Positions 1-9,181 of a stretch of 64,000 nucleotides of DNA are shown here, one piece after another. The stretch comes from Rhizobiales bacterium TMED25. GTDB taxonomy: Bacteria; Pseudomonadota; Alphaproteobacteria; Rhizobiales; TMED25. The notes beneath the pieces are model-generated. The model had not been told where the DNA came from, made no database searches, and saw nothing but the letters and a program-made list of their open reading frames with translations. Numbering within the stretch: the stretch's first letter is position 1; each line of letters starts with the position of its first letter. Where the stretch lies: the NCBI GenBank assembly GCA_002168075.1, contig NHCE01000007.1, positions 20,525 through 84,524 of the forward strand, in the 5' to 3' direction. A program made the translations under genes and the position numbers.

Positions 1-1077
1 GGTTATGTTTCAGGTGGTGCTGAAAGAAATGATACACTCAAAGGTAACTTTGATGATTTATCAAAATATAAGTTTATTCCGAATATTCTCAGAAATGTCT
101 CTGGCCGAACAATTAAAAAGTCAATATTTGGGCAGGAATGGAATGCCCCCTTCGGTATTTCTCCAATGGGTGTTAGTGCTTTGGCAGCATATAGGGGTGA
201 TTTAGTTTTGGCTGAAGGGGCTAGAAATATGAATATTCCTATGATGATAAGTGGTTCTTCGTTGATCCCTATGGAGGAAATTATCAAGGTTGCTCCTGAG
301 ACATGGTTTCAAGCCTATCTACCAGGGGAGCATGATAAAGTAGAAAAATTAGTTATGCGCGTCAAAAATGCTGGCTTTAAAACTCTTATTTTAACCGTAG
401 ATGTATCCGTATTAGCTGGCAGAGAAAATAACTTGAGAAATGGTTTCTCAACTCCGCTGCGACCATCTTTGAAATTATTATATAATGGGATGGTGAGGCC
501 AAATTGGTCTATAAATACATTTCTAAAAACTTTATTTTTGCATGGAATGCCGCATTTTGAAAATTTTTTAGCTGAAAGGGGTGAACCGGTATTCTCTGCT
601 TCTGTTAACCGAGATTTTGGGATGCGATCAAATTTAAACTGGGCGCATCTTGAGCAAATAAGAAATATTTGGGATGGTAACTTAATTGTGAAGGGTATCC
701 TAAATAAGGATGACGCGATAAAAGCATCTTCGCTGGGAGCTGATGCAATAATTATTTCAAATCATGGTGGTCGGCAATTAGATTCAGCAATTTCCTCAAT
801 AAGGGCGCTTGAGAATATAAGGCCTCATATAAACCAAGATTGTAAATTATTTGTAGATAGCGGTTTTCGAAGAGGTACGGATGTTATAAAAGCACTCTCA
901 CTTGGAGCAGATTTTGTTTTTATTGGTAGGCCATTCTTATATGCAGCATCAATTGCAGGATTGGCCGGGGTTGAACACGCAATTAATTTACTGATGGAAG
1001 AGATTGACAGAGACATTGCTTTGATTGGTGTCAATAGCTTAGAGGAATTAAATAAAGAATTGATTCATATCGATTGA
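1..1077 (+). CDS. FMN-dependent 2-hydroxyacid oxidase/dehydrogenase (LldD/glycolate oxidase family), 5' end outside window
   Basis: The reading frame is open from base 1 and ends with TGA at 1075-1077, so 358 residues of the C-terminal part are present and the start lies upstream. The family oxidises L-lactate, glycolate or related 2-hydroxyacids to 2-oxoacids using FMN. Visible hallmarks are the N-terminal YVSGGAERNDT segment, the catalytic-base motif SNHGGRQLD (about 757-783) and the FMN-phosphate segment DSGFRRGTDV followed by GADFVFIGRPFLY near the end. An internal ATG at 166 is not the true start, because conserved sequence continues upstream of it. The convergent DapA-like gene begins at the very next base. 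Substrate cannot be told from sequence; L-lactate 2-monooxygenase, glycolate oxidase and mandelate dehydrogenase are all possible. Confidence 0.88.
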   Translation, partial: GYVSGGAERNDTLKGNFDDLSKYKFIPNILRNVSGRTIKKSIFGQEWNAPFGISPMGVSALAAYRGDLVLAEGARNMNIPMMISGSSLIPMEEIIKVAPETWFQAYLPGEHDKVEKLVMRVKNAGFKTLILTVDVSVLAGRENNLRNGFSTPLRPSLKLLYNGMVRPNWSINTFLKTLFLHGMPHFENFLAERGEPVFSASVNRDFGMRSNLNWAHLEQIRNIWDGNLIVKGILNKDDAIKASSLGADAIIISNHGGRQLDSAISSIRALENIRPHINQDCKLFVDSGFRRGTDVIKALSLGADFVFIGRPFLYAASIAGLAGVEHAINLLMEEIDRDIALIGVNSLEELNKELIHID

Positions 1078-2043
1078 TTATTTTTTTATAATTCCAGTTG
1101 CAATCAAATCTTTCTTCATTTCATATTTCATTTCGTCACTCATTGGAATCACGGGAGGTCTTGTCTTTCCACCTTTCATACCAATTAATTCTTGCCAGTA
1201 TTTCATTTCAGCAATTGGCATTCTTCCGCTATTCCAGTATCCCATTATCCATTTTGCATGCAATTCTCTCAGCGGTTGTAATGTCTTTGCAATTGCTGTT
1301 GCTTTATTTATATCTCCCTCTTGGGCGGCTTTTGTATATTGATTTAGTGGAAGCCACTCCTTAGTTTGGTATAGGTGTGGATTATAATTAACAAGCCATT
1401 GAAGTCCCAGCTGTGTCATACTGGTTAACCAAGGCGCTTCATCAGCAACTGATATCACTAATTCTTTACCAACAGCATCAATTATAGCGTGTGTTGATGC
1501 TGGTGAGCCATCAGCTTGTTTAAAACCGCAAATATTATCAAGTTTTGATAGCCTTCTTGCGAGTTTTGCAGATATGGGATGACAATTTTGAGGTACATTA
1601 AATAAAATTATTCCTATATCAACATTTGCACATATATACTCATAAAACTGATATACAGTCTCATCATCTCTTGCGGCAACATATGGCGTCAGGACAATAA
1701 TGAAATCATATCCGATATCTTGGGCATGTTTTGCTAGAGAGACAACCTGTTTGACTGATTGATGATGGCAGCCAGCAATCATAGGAATTTTGCCTCTAGC
1801 TTGATCTAGCATTACCTCATGAGCATACATTCTTTCATCATCTGGCATTGACCAAAATTCAGCTATATTACCAGAGCAATAATGACCATCAACTTTTATA
1901 TTATTGATTATATGATCCATATTGGATCTATTTGATTTTTCGTCAAATTTATCGTTTTGGTCCCAAGCATATGGCATTGCTGTCCAAATACCTCTCAATA
2001 TTTCTCTTGCAGCTTCTTTTGCTTCCGCTTTATTATATTTCAT
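1078..2043 (-). CDS. DapA-family (dihydrodipicolinate synthase/N-acetylneuraminate lyase superfamily) lyase, divergent
   Basis: A 321-residue TIM-barrel protein of the class I aldolase DapA superfamily. The Schiff-base lysine is in GFKQADGS. The usual catalytic tyrosine of the YNxP motif is replaced by phenylalanine (LFNVPQN), and the GTTGE pyruvate-binding loop is replaced by CSGNIAEFW, so it is unlikely to be the lysine-biosynthesis enzyme. A keto-acid aldolase or dehydratase acting on a pyruvate-like substrate is a better guess. It is the last gene of a minus-strand run (MDR oxidoreductase, HIBADH-like reductase, this gene) with a 19-bp gap upstream. Start ATG at 2043 has a GAGAG just upstream. 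Confidence 0.8.
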   Translation of the reverse strand: MKYNKAEAKEAAREILRGIWTAMPYAWDQNDKFDEKSNRSNMDHIINNIKVDGHYCSGNIAEFWSMPDDERMYAHEVMLDQARGKIPMIAGCHHQSVKQVVSLAKHAQDIGYDFIIVLTPYVAARDDETVYQFYEYICANVDIGIILFNVPQNCHPISAKLARRLSKLDNICGFKQADGSPASTHAIIDAVGKELVISVADEAPWLTSMTQLGLQWLVNYNPHLYQTKEWLPLNQYTKAAQEGDINKATAIAKTLQPLRELHAKWIMGYWNSGRMPIAEMKYWQELIGMKGGKTRPPVIPMSDEMKYEMKKDLIATGIIKK

Positions 2044-2062
2044 CTCTCAATACTCACTAAAG

Positions 2063-2983
2063 CTATTTTCCGAAGGGAACATCGTCAATACCTTCTCTTT
2101 CCTTAAGACCTGCCATACCTCTTAAAATTTCATAAAACGAAACAGTATCTTTTTCACTATATCCTTTTTCAAACGCTGCTTGATAACATTGAGATATCGC
2201 CGAGGTTACTAACATTGGAGAACCGAGTATTTGGCCTTGCTCAAGCATTAATCTATTATCTTTCAGAGATGTTTTTATTTGGCCCTGTTTTGAATAGTCA
2301 GCATTTATCATTTTAGGCCCTTTATCTATCATTGTTTTTGATGAAGCAGCTCTATCTTTTAGAACTTCAAGCAGATTATTTTGCTCTAATCCAGCTTTAT
2401 CACCAAGAACAAGACCTTCAGCAAGTGCAAGCCTATTTCCAGCAAGTATAAGGTTAATAACTAATTTAGTCCTAGCTCCTGATCCAACAGGTCCCATATA
2501 ATAGGCTGCTCTACTAAAACCCGAAAAGTAACTTTGGCATGCGTCAAAATCTTCTTTTTTACCTCCGGATATAATAATTAAATCACCAGCTTGAGCCATA
2601 ACACTCGTACCGCTTACAGCTGAGTCTAGAAATTTAATTCCTTTTTTTTCAAGTTCAGCGGAAAGACTTATTGAGTCTTCTGGGCGTGAGGTCGTCGTAT
2701 CACATACATAGAGATTTTTACTATTTGCTCCCTCTGATATACCATTAGGGCCAATTGCTGCCTCTCTTGCTATAGAACTATTCGGAAGTGACATAATAAC
2801 ACAGTCCACATCTTTTGCCGCATCAGCAGGTGTATTGACGGCTGTTCCACCATGTGCACGAAGATCATCCATTCTTTTGGGATCAACATCAAATCCTTGG
2901 ATAATAAATTGAGATTTTTTCATATTTGAGATAAAGGCTTGTCCCATCAGGCCCATACCAACAATACCAATTTTCTTTGCCAT
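2063..2983 (-). CDS. NAD(P)-dependent beta-hydroxyacid dehydrogenase (3-hydroxyisobutyrate dehydrogenase / tartronate semialdehyde reductase family)
   Basis: A 306-residue beta-hydroxyacid dehydrogenase. The N-terminal Rossmann motif is GIVGMGLMGQAF. A substrate-loop segment DSAVSGTSVMAQAG replaces the usual VSGG. The catalytic lysine lies in GSGARTKLVINLI (about residue 170), followed by the all-helical C-terminal domain. Family members interconvert 3-hydroxyacids and semialdehydes, for example 3-hydroxyisobutyrate, or 2-hydroxy-3-oxopropionate to glycerate. Start ATG has AAAGGAAG upstream. It sits 28 bp after the MDR gene and 19 bp before the DapA-like gene, probably in one operon. The exact substrate is not readable. 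Confidence 0.85.
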   Translation of the reverse strand: MAKKIGIVGMGLMGQAFISNMKKSQFIIQGFDVDPKRMDDLRAHGGTAVNTPADAAKDVDCVIMSLPNSSIAREAAIGPNGISEGANSKNLYVCDTTTSRPEDSISLSAELEKKGIKFLDSAVSGTSVMAQAGDLIIISGGKKEDFDACQSYFSGFSRAAYYMGPVGSGARTKLVINLILAGNRLALAEGLVLGDKAGLEQNNLLEVLKDRAASSKTMIDKGPKMINADYSKQGQIKTSLKDNRLMLEQGQILGSPMLVTSAISQCYQAAFEKGYSEKDTVSFYEILRGMAGLKEREGIDDVPFGK

Positions 2984-3011
2984 TTTTCTTCCTTTCTTAA
3001 TTAAATTATAT

Positions 3012-3995
3012 TTATAGTTTTATTATTATTTTTCCAACTTGTTTATTATTCATCATATATTTTCGACCGTTATCTATATCATCAAAATCAAAAACTTTGT
3101 CAATAATTGGTTTGTAATTATCTTTTCCTAAATATGGTAATATTTTTCTCTTAAAACCATTTATCGTAGATTTAATATCCTCTTTCTGTATGAAAGCATT
3201 AGATATTCCATGAACACTTATACGTTTCGCATGGATCTTTCTGAGATCAAGAGAAGTTTCAAAAACACCATCCATATAACCAACATTTACAATAATTCCT
3301 TTGTATTTAAGAGTGTTGAGGGATGCATTAAATACTGAACCACCTAAACAGTTTATTGCTAAATCAATCCCATTTTTAGAGTATTTTATGATTTCTTCTT
3401 CAAGTTGTTGTGTGGGTGTAATGATGCCATAGTCCATCCCAATATTCTTCAATTGGCTAATTTTTTTTGGAGAGGTTGAGGTTCCGATGATACGTGCTTT
3501 TAAAATATTACCAATCATTAGAGCTGAAATACCAATTGCAGAAGATATAGCTGTGATCAGCATTACCTGACCCTTTGACAATTTTCCATATGTTACAACT
3601 GCATCGTATGCAGCAAGGTAACTTACTGGAATAGCAGCGGCTTCTTCCCAAGAATATCCATCTGGAATATCCATAAGCTGATATTCTTTGAGCAGGGCAT
3701 ATTCAGTAAAAGACCCTGATGAAGTACCGAGGACTCGTCCCATAATTTTGTCCCCAATTTTATACCTCTTTATATCCTTGCCAGTTGAAATAATCTCACC
3801 AGCAGCCTCAGTTCCAGCTGGTTTTTCTCTATCCCCATGCATTATTCCACCCACAATAAAACCACCACGATTTAATCCTGCGGCTTTTACCTTTATTAAA
3901 ACCTCATCATCTTTTGGGGAAGGTTTAGATATATTTTTTAGAGTAAGAGTAGTAACTCCATCAATAATTTCTATAAAATAGGCTTTCAAATTCAT
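3012..3995 (-). CDS. Zinc-independent medium-chain dehydrogenase/reductase (quinone oxidoreductase-like)
   Basis: A 327-residue MDR protein. The GroES-like N-terminal domain holds AAGLNRGGF and GTEAAGEI. The central Rossmann domain holds ITAISSAIGISALMIG, with TSTSPKKISQL after the second strand, which suggests NADPH preference. The cysteine and histidine ligands of zinc alcohol dehydrogenases are absent, so this belongs to the quinone-reductase/enoyl-reductase-like branch that reduces activated double bonds or quinones. It is the first gene of the minus-strand run that continues with the HIBADH-like and DapA-like genes, and it is divergent from the alpha/beta hydrolase, with 61 bp between the start codons. 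An AGGAAT lies before the ATG. Confidence 0.82.
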   Translation of the reverse strand: MNLKAYFIEIIDGVTTLTLKNISKPSPKDDEVLIKVKAAGLNRGGFIVGGIMHGDREKPAGTEAAGEIISTGKDIKRYKIGDKIMGRVLGTSSGSFTEYALLKEYQLMDIPDGYSWEEAAAIPVSYLAAYDAVVTYGKLSKGQVMLITAISSAIGISALMIGNILKARIIGTSTSPKKISQLKNIGMDYGIITPTQQLEEEIIKYSKNGIDLAINCLGGSVFNASLNTLKYKGIIVNVGYMDGVFETSLDLRKIHAKRISVHGISNAFIQKEDIKSTINGFKRKILPYLGKDNYKPIIDKVFDFDDIDNGRKYMMNNKQVGKIIIKL

Positions 3996-4056
3996 ATTCC
4001 TATAATTTTTTACTTTTTTACTATATAATTAAATTTTAATTTTAGATAGGTGGATT

Positions 4057-4902
4057 ATGCCAAATAAAAATATTGATGGAGTAAATATTGAATTCGAAAT
4101 CATCGGTAATGGCAAACCAATACTAGCTCTTATGCCTGGTGCCCGCAGGGGGTATCTTGAGATGAAAAGTTTGGCAGAAAAAATTGCAGAGAATAATATA
4201 AGAGTCTTATTACATGATAGGCGAAATACAGGTAAGTCGGATCTTCTAATTGATGATATAGAAACCGAAGAAATAACTTGGTCTAGAGAATTAAATAAAT
4301 TACTTAAGTCATTGGATGAACAATATATATTCATATCAGGATCTTCTTCTGGTGCTAGGACATCATTAATGTATGCACTAGAGTTTCCAAGTGATTTAAT
4401 AGGTATGATAATCATGAGAGTAACCGGTGGTGAATTTGCCGCAAAGAGACTCCCAGTTAATTATTATGAGGTATTTATTGAAGCCGCAAAGTCTGGAGGA
4501 ATGGAAGCAGTTTGTGAAACGAAAAGATTTATGGAATATATTAAGACAAACCCTGCAGTGAAAAAACAGCTTATTGGGATGGATACAAAAGAATTTATAA
4601 AGATACAATCCAGCTTATTATCGAAATTTCTAGCAGGTGCAGAATTACCTGTAATGGGTATAACTGAGATGGAATTAAATTCAATTAAAACACCTTCATT
4701 GGTGATCCCAGGAAATGATAATACTCATAATTCAAAAAGTGGAATTATTGCTCATAATATGTTGGGTAACAGCTCACTGCATCAACTACCAATAGATGAC
4801 GTTGATGTAGATTTGATACCTTGGGAAGATTGGCTGCCCTATGAAGATGAAATTGCAGATGAAATGTCAGATTTTATAAATAAAATTATGAAAGGTATCT
4901 AA
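4057..4902 (+). CDS. Alpha/beta-fold hydrolase
   Basis: A 281-residue alpha/beta hydrolase. The oxyanion region is around ALMPGARRG, followed by LLHDRRNTGKSD, typical of the strand-4 region in the esterase/dienelactone/epoxide hydrolase branch. The nucleophile elbow GSSSGA (about residues 94-99) supplies Ser. A late segment TPSLVIPGNDN is typical of the acid-bearing strand. The usual GHxP histidine is not obvious; HQLPIDDVD near the end is the candidate. It is divergently transcribed from the MDR gene, with an AGGTGG ribosome site before ATG 4057, and it ends 19 bp from the convergent M24 peptidase. Substrate unknown. Confidence 0.8.
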   Translation: MPNKNIDGVNIEFEIIGNGKPILALMPGARRGYLEMKSLAEKIAENNIRVLLHDRRNTGKSDLLIDDIETEEITWSRELNKLLKSLDEQYIFISGSSSGARTSLMYALEFPSDLIGMIIMRVTGGEFAAKRLPVNYYEVFIEAAKSGGMEAVCETKRFMEYIKTNPAVKKQLIGMDTKEFIKIQSSLLSKFLAGAELPVMGITEMELNSIKTPSLVIPGNDNTHNSKSGIIAHNMLGNSSLHQLPIDDVDVDLIPWEDWLPYEDEIADEMSDFINKIMKGI

Positions 4903-4921
4903 ATTCATAATTATTTATAAT

Positions 4922-6163
4922 CTAATGTATAATACATAATTTTCGATCTTGTTTTGTAAGTAATTCATACCCATTTTTCTTAACAACTATCGTCTGCTCT
5001 ATTTGAGTGCCTCCAAGGCCAAATATTTGGCAAGGGTTTTCTATACATAAAACAGTATTTTCCTCTAATGGAATATCAGTTGTGTCTGGTAAATATCTAC
5101 TTACAACCTTATTCTTATTTCCGAGAACGTATGGTAACTCTCTCATTTCAAGCCCTATTGCATGTCCAGCAAAAGTACCACAATGACCCGGTAGTCCATT
5201 ATCTTTTGTACCATTGAGCATTGCATGTTGAATTTCTGAGGGCATTACCCCCTCTTTTATTACTGATAAAGCAGCATTGAAACCAGCTAATGTAGCATCC
5301 CATATTTTGACTTGTTCTTTTGTTGGCTCGCCCATTACTCCACCCCATCCGGTATCAGCTTGATAGTTATTAAGGGATAATCCTGCATCGAATTTCCACA
5401 TATCACCAGCTTTGATAACTTTTTCTGTTGGCGGAAAAATTCCAACAGATCGACGCCCAGAGCCAAAATGAAACCATAGCCACTTTCCAAGACCGTTACC
5501 AACATGTTTTGCGTATACTTTTGCAATATCTGTCTCTTTCATCCCGATTTTAATTTCACTGCATGCAGCAATCGAGGCTTCTTCATTGAGTTTAGCTGCT
5601 AACTTCATTGCCTTTATTTCATCTTCAGTTTTAACTGCTCTAATCAATCTAAATAAATCAGCTGAATCTACTATTTCACAATTTGGTAACTGATCAGCAA
5701 GTTCTAATTTAGATTTATAGGTAATTTTATCTTCATCTAGAGCTACTCTCAATCTATTACCTCTAGACTTATCATTTATAGATTGTACAAGTGCTTTAAT
5801 ACTATTTGCCGATCTTTTGTTGTCATTATTTTGCATATTCAAATAATTAGTTTCTTCATTTGATAATGATGAGATTTCATTTGTTTGGATTAAAGCGCTC
5901 TTTCCACCATATGTATATATATCTTCTACCCATGTCCCTGAACCTGATACATAGGTCATTTCTTGACTTGGAACAATTAAGGAAGTTTTTATATTCGGGT
6001 CTCTAAAATATATAACAAACATATCTACTGAGTAAGCGTATACTTTTGGAGCCCAACTTACTGTATCACTGAGGTAGGTAACATTTTCAGGAGTTGATGC
6101 AATTAAAACATCAACCTCAAATCTATCCATATATTCATTAGCTCTTTTTAGATTAAAATACAT
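4922..6163 (-). CDS. M24 family metallopeptidase (Xaa-Pro aminopeptidase/creatinase-like)
   Basis: A 413-residue pita-bread-fold protein with the N-terminal creatinase-like domain and a C-terminal M24 domain. All five dimetal ligands can be seen in order: Asp in KFDAG (about 257), Asp in ADTGW (about 268), His in GHAIG (about 334), Glu in ENPC (about 374) and Glu in QIEQT (about 387). This favours an active metallopeptidase (X-Pro cleavage) over metal-free creatinase. Within this catabolic cluster, hydrolysis of an amide or proline-like osmolyte derivative is possible but unproven. It follows the ThDP enzyme by 34 bp on the same strand, so co-transcription is likely. Confidence 0.85.
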   Translation of the reverse strand: MYFNLKRANEYMDRFEVDVLIASTPENVTYLSDTVSWAPKVYAYSVDMFVIYFRDPNIKTSLIVPSQEMTYVSGSGTWVEDIYTYGGKSALIQTNEISSLSNEETNYLNMQNNDNKRSANSIKALVQSINDKSRGNRLRVALDEDKITYKSKLELADQLPNCEIVDSADLFRLIRAVKTEDEIKAMKLAAKLNEEASIAACSEIKIGMKETDIAKVYAKHVGNGLGKWLWFHFGSGRRSVGIFPPTEKVIKAGDMWKFDAGLSLNNYQADTGWGGVMGEPTKEQVKIWDATLAGFNAALSVIKEGVMPSEIQHAMLNGTKDNGLPGHCGTFAGHAIGLEMRELPYVLGNKNKVVSRYLPDTTDIPLEENTVLCIENPCQIFGLGGTQIEQTIVVKKNGYELLTKQDRKLCIIH

Positions 6164-6197
6164 ATCTTATTTCTAAAATTCTTTTACGATAAATTCT

Positions 6198-7865
6198 CTA
6201 TTTTGACCAAGCAGTCGGTGCAAGAGCATCTACATCACCTTCAATTTCTATAATGGAGGGTTTTTTACTATCAATAGCTTGCTTAATTGCATCTTTTATA
6301 TCATCAGGATTTGTAACTTTAATACCAAAAGCACCCATATTATTTGCTAGTTCTGCGAAACTTACTTTGTTGAAATACCACATTTCAGTCCATCTATCAG
6401 ATGGTTTACCATCATATGCATTCATAAAAATATCATATTCTTGATTGAGTGCATTATTATTATTCACTATGGTAATTGTTGGTATATCCGATCTTATAGC
6501 TGTTTCGAGTTCAGTGAAGTGATACCATAGACCTCCATCACCGGTTAGGCAGAAGACATTTTTTTCAGGGAAGGCACATTTAGCACCCATAGCAGCAGGA
6601 AATCCCCAACCAAGAGATCCAGCACATCTTATAAACTCCCATTTCTTATTGATCCAAAGATTCTGTACAGTCCACATTGCTGTATGCCCAGTATCAGAAA
6701 CAACAATAGAGTCATCAGGTAATGACTCAGAAATTTCCTTCATCATTCTCTCCGGTCTTATGGGGATACTGTTTGAATTTCTTTGCTTCTCTATATCATT
6801 TTTCCATTCTGTAACTAAGTCTTGTGTTCTCTTTAGCCATGGATCTATTACTAAAGCCGATATATTTTCTTTCAATAGAAGTTGAAGGGTGGATTTTGCA
6901 TCACCTAATAGACTTACATCATTTGGATAGTTTCTGCCAAGATCCGATGGATCTATACCAATTTGAATAACTCGAATATTACTATCTGGTATTTTCCAAA
7001 AATGTGTAACCTGTCCTCCTGTACTTGAGCCAATATAGATTACAAGATCTGCCTCTGATACAATTTTGTTTGTACATGATCTTGAGTAAGATCCAGGAAC
7101 ACCTACGTATAGTTCGTAGTCTTCTGGAACAAGATTATATGCTGCAACTGAAGTCGCAATAGGAATACCGAACTCTTTTGATAACTGAATAGCCTCATCA
7201 CCGGCTCCAGATATTCTTGCTCCTCCTCCCAAGATTATAAGAGGTTTTTTTGAAGTTTTAATATGAGCAATAGCAGCTTTTATATCTGTTTCTGGAGGCA
7301 AAATTCTATGAGAAGGTGACTCAGTATAACGATCTTCAACAATTACATCTAGATCTGCATAATCATCCTCTATTTGGCCATTATTTCCAGCTAATTGAAG
7401 ATTTACTGGACCAGGATTACCTGAGGTTGCTTCACGAAAGGCTTGGCGCATAAGATCAGGCAACCTTTCAACTTGATCAACTTGAAAATTTGCTTTTGTT
7501 AGGGCTTCAAATACAGGAAAGTCGTCATTTTCTTGGTAGGCACCCTTATGCTTTTCCATCGATTTTCTTCCACCAGAGATTGAAATAACAGGACTGTTAC
7601 CTAAAAGAGCATCCCTTAATCCTGCGGCTAAGTTTGCTGCACCAACTGCCTGTCCAGCACAAATACCAGGCTTACCAGATGCTCTTGCATATCCATCAGC
7701 CATATAGGCTGCTGATTTTTCAGCATGAGCCAGTACACGTTTTATTTTCATATTATCCATTTCAGCTAATGGTCTACTTAATATTGTTGGCACATAAAAC
7801 ACAGCTTTCGTTCCTGCCTTCTCTAAAAATTCTGCGATAAACCGGCCACCTGACATTTTTGGCAT
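6198..7865 (-). CDS. Thiamine-diphosphate-dependent enzyme (acetolactate synthase large subunit-like)
   Basis: A 555-residue three-domain ThDP enzyme (PYR, central, PP domains). The cofactor-activating glutamate is in LAHAEKSAAYMADGYAR (E49), and the Mg/ThDP motif runs from GDGGLWYHF (about residue 440) to VNNNN. Relatives include acetolactate synthase, oxalyl-CoA decarboxylase, benzoylformate decarboxylase and sulfoacetaldehyde acetyltransferase. The FAD-type central-domain signature is weak. Because the glutamate is present, canonical glyoxylate carboligase (which has Val there) is disfavoured. It is first in a two-gene run with the M24 peptidase and divergent from the CoA-transferase gene across an 85-bp gap. 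True anabolic acetolactate synthase normally has a small-subunit gene next to it, and none is seen here. Confidence 0.85.
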   Translation of the reverse strand: MPKMSGGRFIAEFLEKAGTKAVFYVPTILSRPLAEMDNMKIKRVLAHAEKSAAYMADGYARASGKPGICAGQAVGAANLAAGLRDALLGNSPVISISGGRKSMEKHKGAYQENDDFPVFEALTKANFQVDQVERLPDLMRQAFREATSGNPGPVNLQLAGNNGQIEDDYADLDVIVEDRYTESPSHRILPPETDIKAAIAHIKTSKKPLIILGGGARISGAGDEAIQLSKEFGIPIATSVAAYNLVPEDYELYVGVPGSYSRSCTNKIVSEADLVIYIGSSTGGQVTHFWKIPDSNIRVIQIGIDPSDLGRNYPNDVSLLGDAKSTLQLLLKENISALVIDPWLKRTQDLVTEWKNDIEKQRNSNSIPIRPERMMKEISESLPDDSIVVSDTGHTAMWTVQNLWINKKWEFIRCAGSLGWGFPAAMGAKCAFPEKNVFCLTGDGGLWYHFTELETAIRSDIPTITIVNNNNALNQEYDIFMNAYDGKPSDRWTEMWYFNKVSFAELANNMGAFGIKVTNPDDIKDAIKQAIDSKKPSIIEIEGDVDALAPTAWSK

Positions 7866-7950
7866 TTCAATTCCCTTAATTTTAAGTTATTAGTAAATAC
7901 GAACTATATTATAATATACCTTAAATTTTTTATTTAAAAAATAAAAGATA

Positions 7951-9162
7951 ATGAACAATAAAACTGAAAAATTAGAAGCATTAAAAGGATTGAGAGTTTT
8001 AGAATGCGCCACAGTCATTGCTGCTCCATTATGCGGTAGGCTGTTAGCAGATTTTGGTGCAGAAGTGTTACACATTGAGATGCCAATGAAAGGTGATCAC
8101 CTTAGAAATTTTGGCTTTGAAGTTGATGGGATCAATCCCTGGTGGAAAACATATGCAAGAAATAAAAAACTAATTACATTAGATATATCGAAAGAAGAGG
8201 GAAGAGATATACTCTATCAATTACTTGAAGACACAGATATATTTATTGAAAATTTTCGGCCGGGGAGGCTAGAAGAATGGGGAATAAATATCGATGAATT
8301 GCAAAGTAAGTATCCGAAATTGATTATAGTAAGAGTTAGTGGTTATGGACAAACAGGCCCATATGCAAATCAACCTGGTTTTGGTACTCTAATGGAAGCG
8401 ATGAGTGGTTTTGCTGAAATGACTGGTGAAAATGATGGTCCTCCAACTTTACCGCAGTTTGCGCTAGCAGATACTTTTGCTGGTTTTTATGCTGCGTTAT
8501 CAGCAATGTTTGCAATATATAATCGAGACATCGTTAAGACAAAAAAAGGTCAAGTAATAGATGTGAGTATTTGGGAAAGTTTATTCTCGGTTCTTGGTCC
8601 CAATGCAATGGTTTATGATCTAACAGGACAGATACCAAAGCGAATGGGTAATAAGGCTCCTACGAGTGCACCGAGAAATACCTATAAAACAAAAGATAAT
8701 AGATGGATTGCATTAGCTGGTGCAACTCAGACTACAGCAGAACGATTATTCAAAGTTATTGGTAGACCAGATCTGATTGACCACCCAAAATTTTTAAATA
8801 ATTCGGAGAGAGTTGTTAATGTTGACGAGCTTGATGAATATATTTCTGAATGGATTAGCAAGCATTCACTTCAAGAAGTGACATCAGTATTACAAAAAGA
8901 GGCTGTACCTATGGGACCAGTATTCAATATAGAAGATATTATGAATAACATTCATGCACAAGCAAGAGAGATGATAATTAATATTTCGGATAACGGAAAA
9001 AATTTAAATACAGAAAATGTATTCCCAAAAATGTCAAAGACACCAGGTAAAATAAAGCACTTGGGTAAAAATATAGGGCATGATAATGAAGAAATTTTTA
9101 GGAATTGGCTCGGCATAAAAACATCTGAAATTACTCAATTAAAAAAAGATGGTATTATATAA
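7951..9162 (+). CDS. CaiB/BaiF (family III) CoA-transferase
   Basis: A 403-residue family III CoA-transferase, which moves CoA between carboxylates without a covalent ping-pong intermediate being released. Visible features are the N-terminal LRVLECATVIAAPLCGRLLADFGAEVLHIE, typical of the family, and the catalytic Asp in FALADTFAGFYA (about residue 170). Start ATG 7951 follows AAAGATA, which is a weak ribosome site. It is followed after only 19 bp by a CitE-like lyase. This pairing (CoA activation, then aldol cleavage) is seen in established pathways such as citramalate or itaconate breakdown, so a hydroxy-dicarboxylate substrate is a reasonable inference. Formyl-CoA:oxalate or carnitine transferases are alternatives. 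Confidence 0.88.
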   Translation: MNNKTEKLEALKGLRVLECATVIAAPLCGRLLADFGAEVLHIEMPMKGDHLRNFGFEVDGINPWWKTYARNKKLITLDISKEEGRDILYQLLEDTDIFIENFRPGRLEEWGINIDELQSKYPKLIIVRVSGYGQTGPYANQPGFGTLMEAMSGFAEMTGENDGPPTLPQFALADTFAGFYAALSAMFAIYNRDIVKTKKGQVIDVSIWESLFSVLGPNAMVYDLTGQIPKRMGNKAPTSAPRNTYKTKDNRWIALAGATQTTAERLFKVIGRPDLIDHPKFLNNSERVVNVDELDEYISEWISKHSLQEVTSVLQKEAVPMGPVFNIEDIMNNIHAQAREMIINISDNGKNLNTENVFPKMSKTPGKIKHLGKNIGHDNEEIFRNWLGIKTSEITQLKKDGII

Positions 9163-9181
9163 AAAGGAAAGGAAATAATTC

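Noticed and set aside
6198..7865. Assignment as glyoxylate carboligase, completing a glycolate-to-glycerate pathway with the HIBADH-like reductase
   Set aside because: Tempting because of the neighbours, but the catalytic-Glu position is Glu, whereas glyoxylate carboligase has Val. Kept as generic ThDP enzyme.
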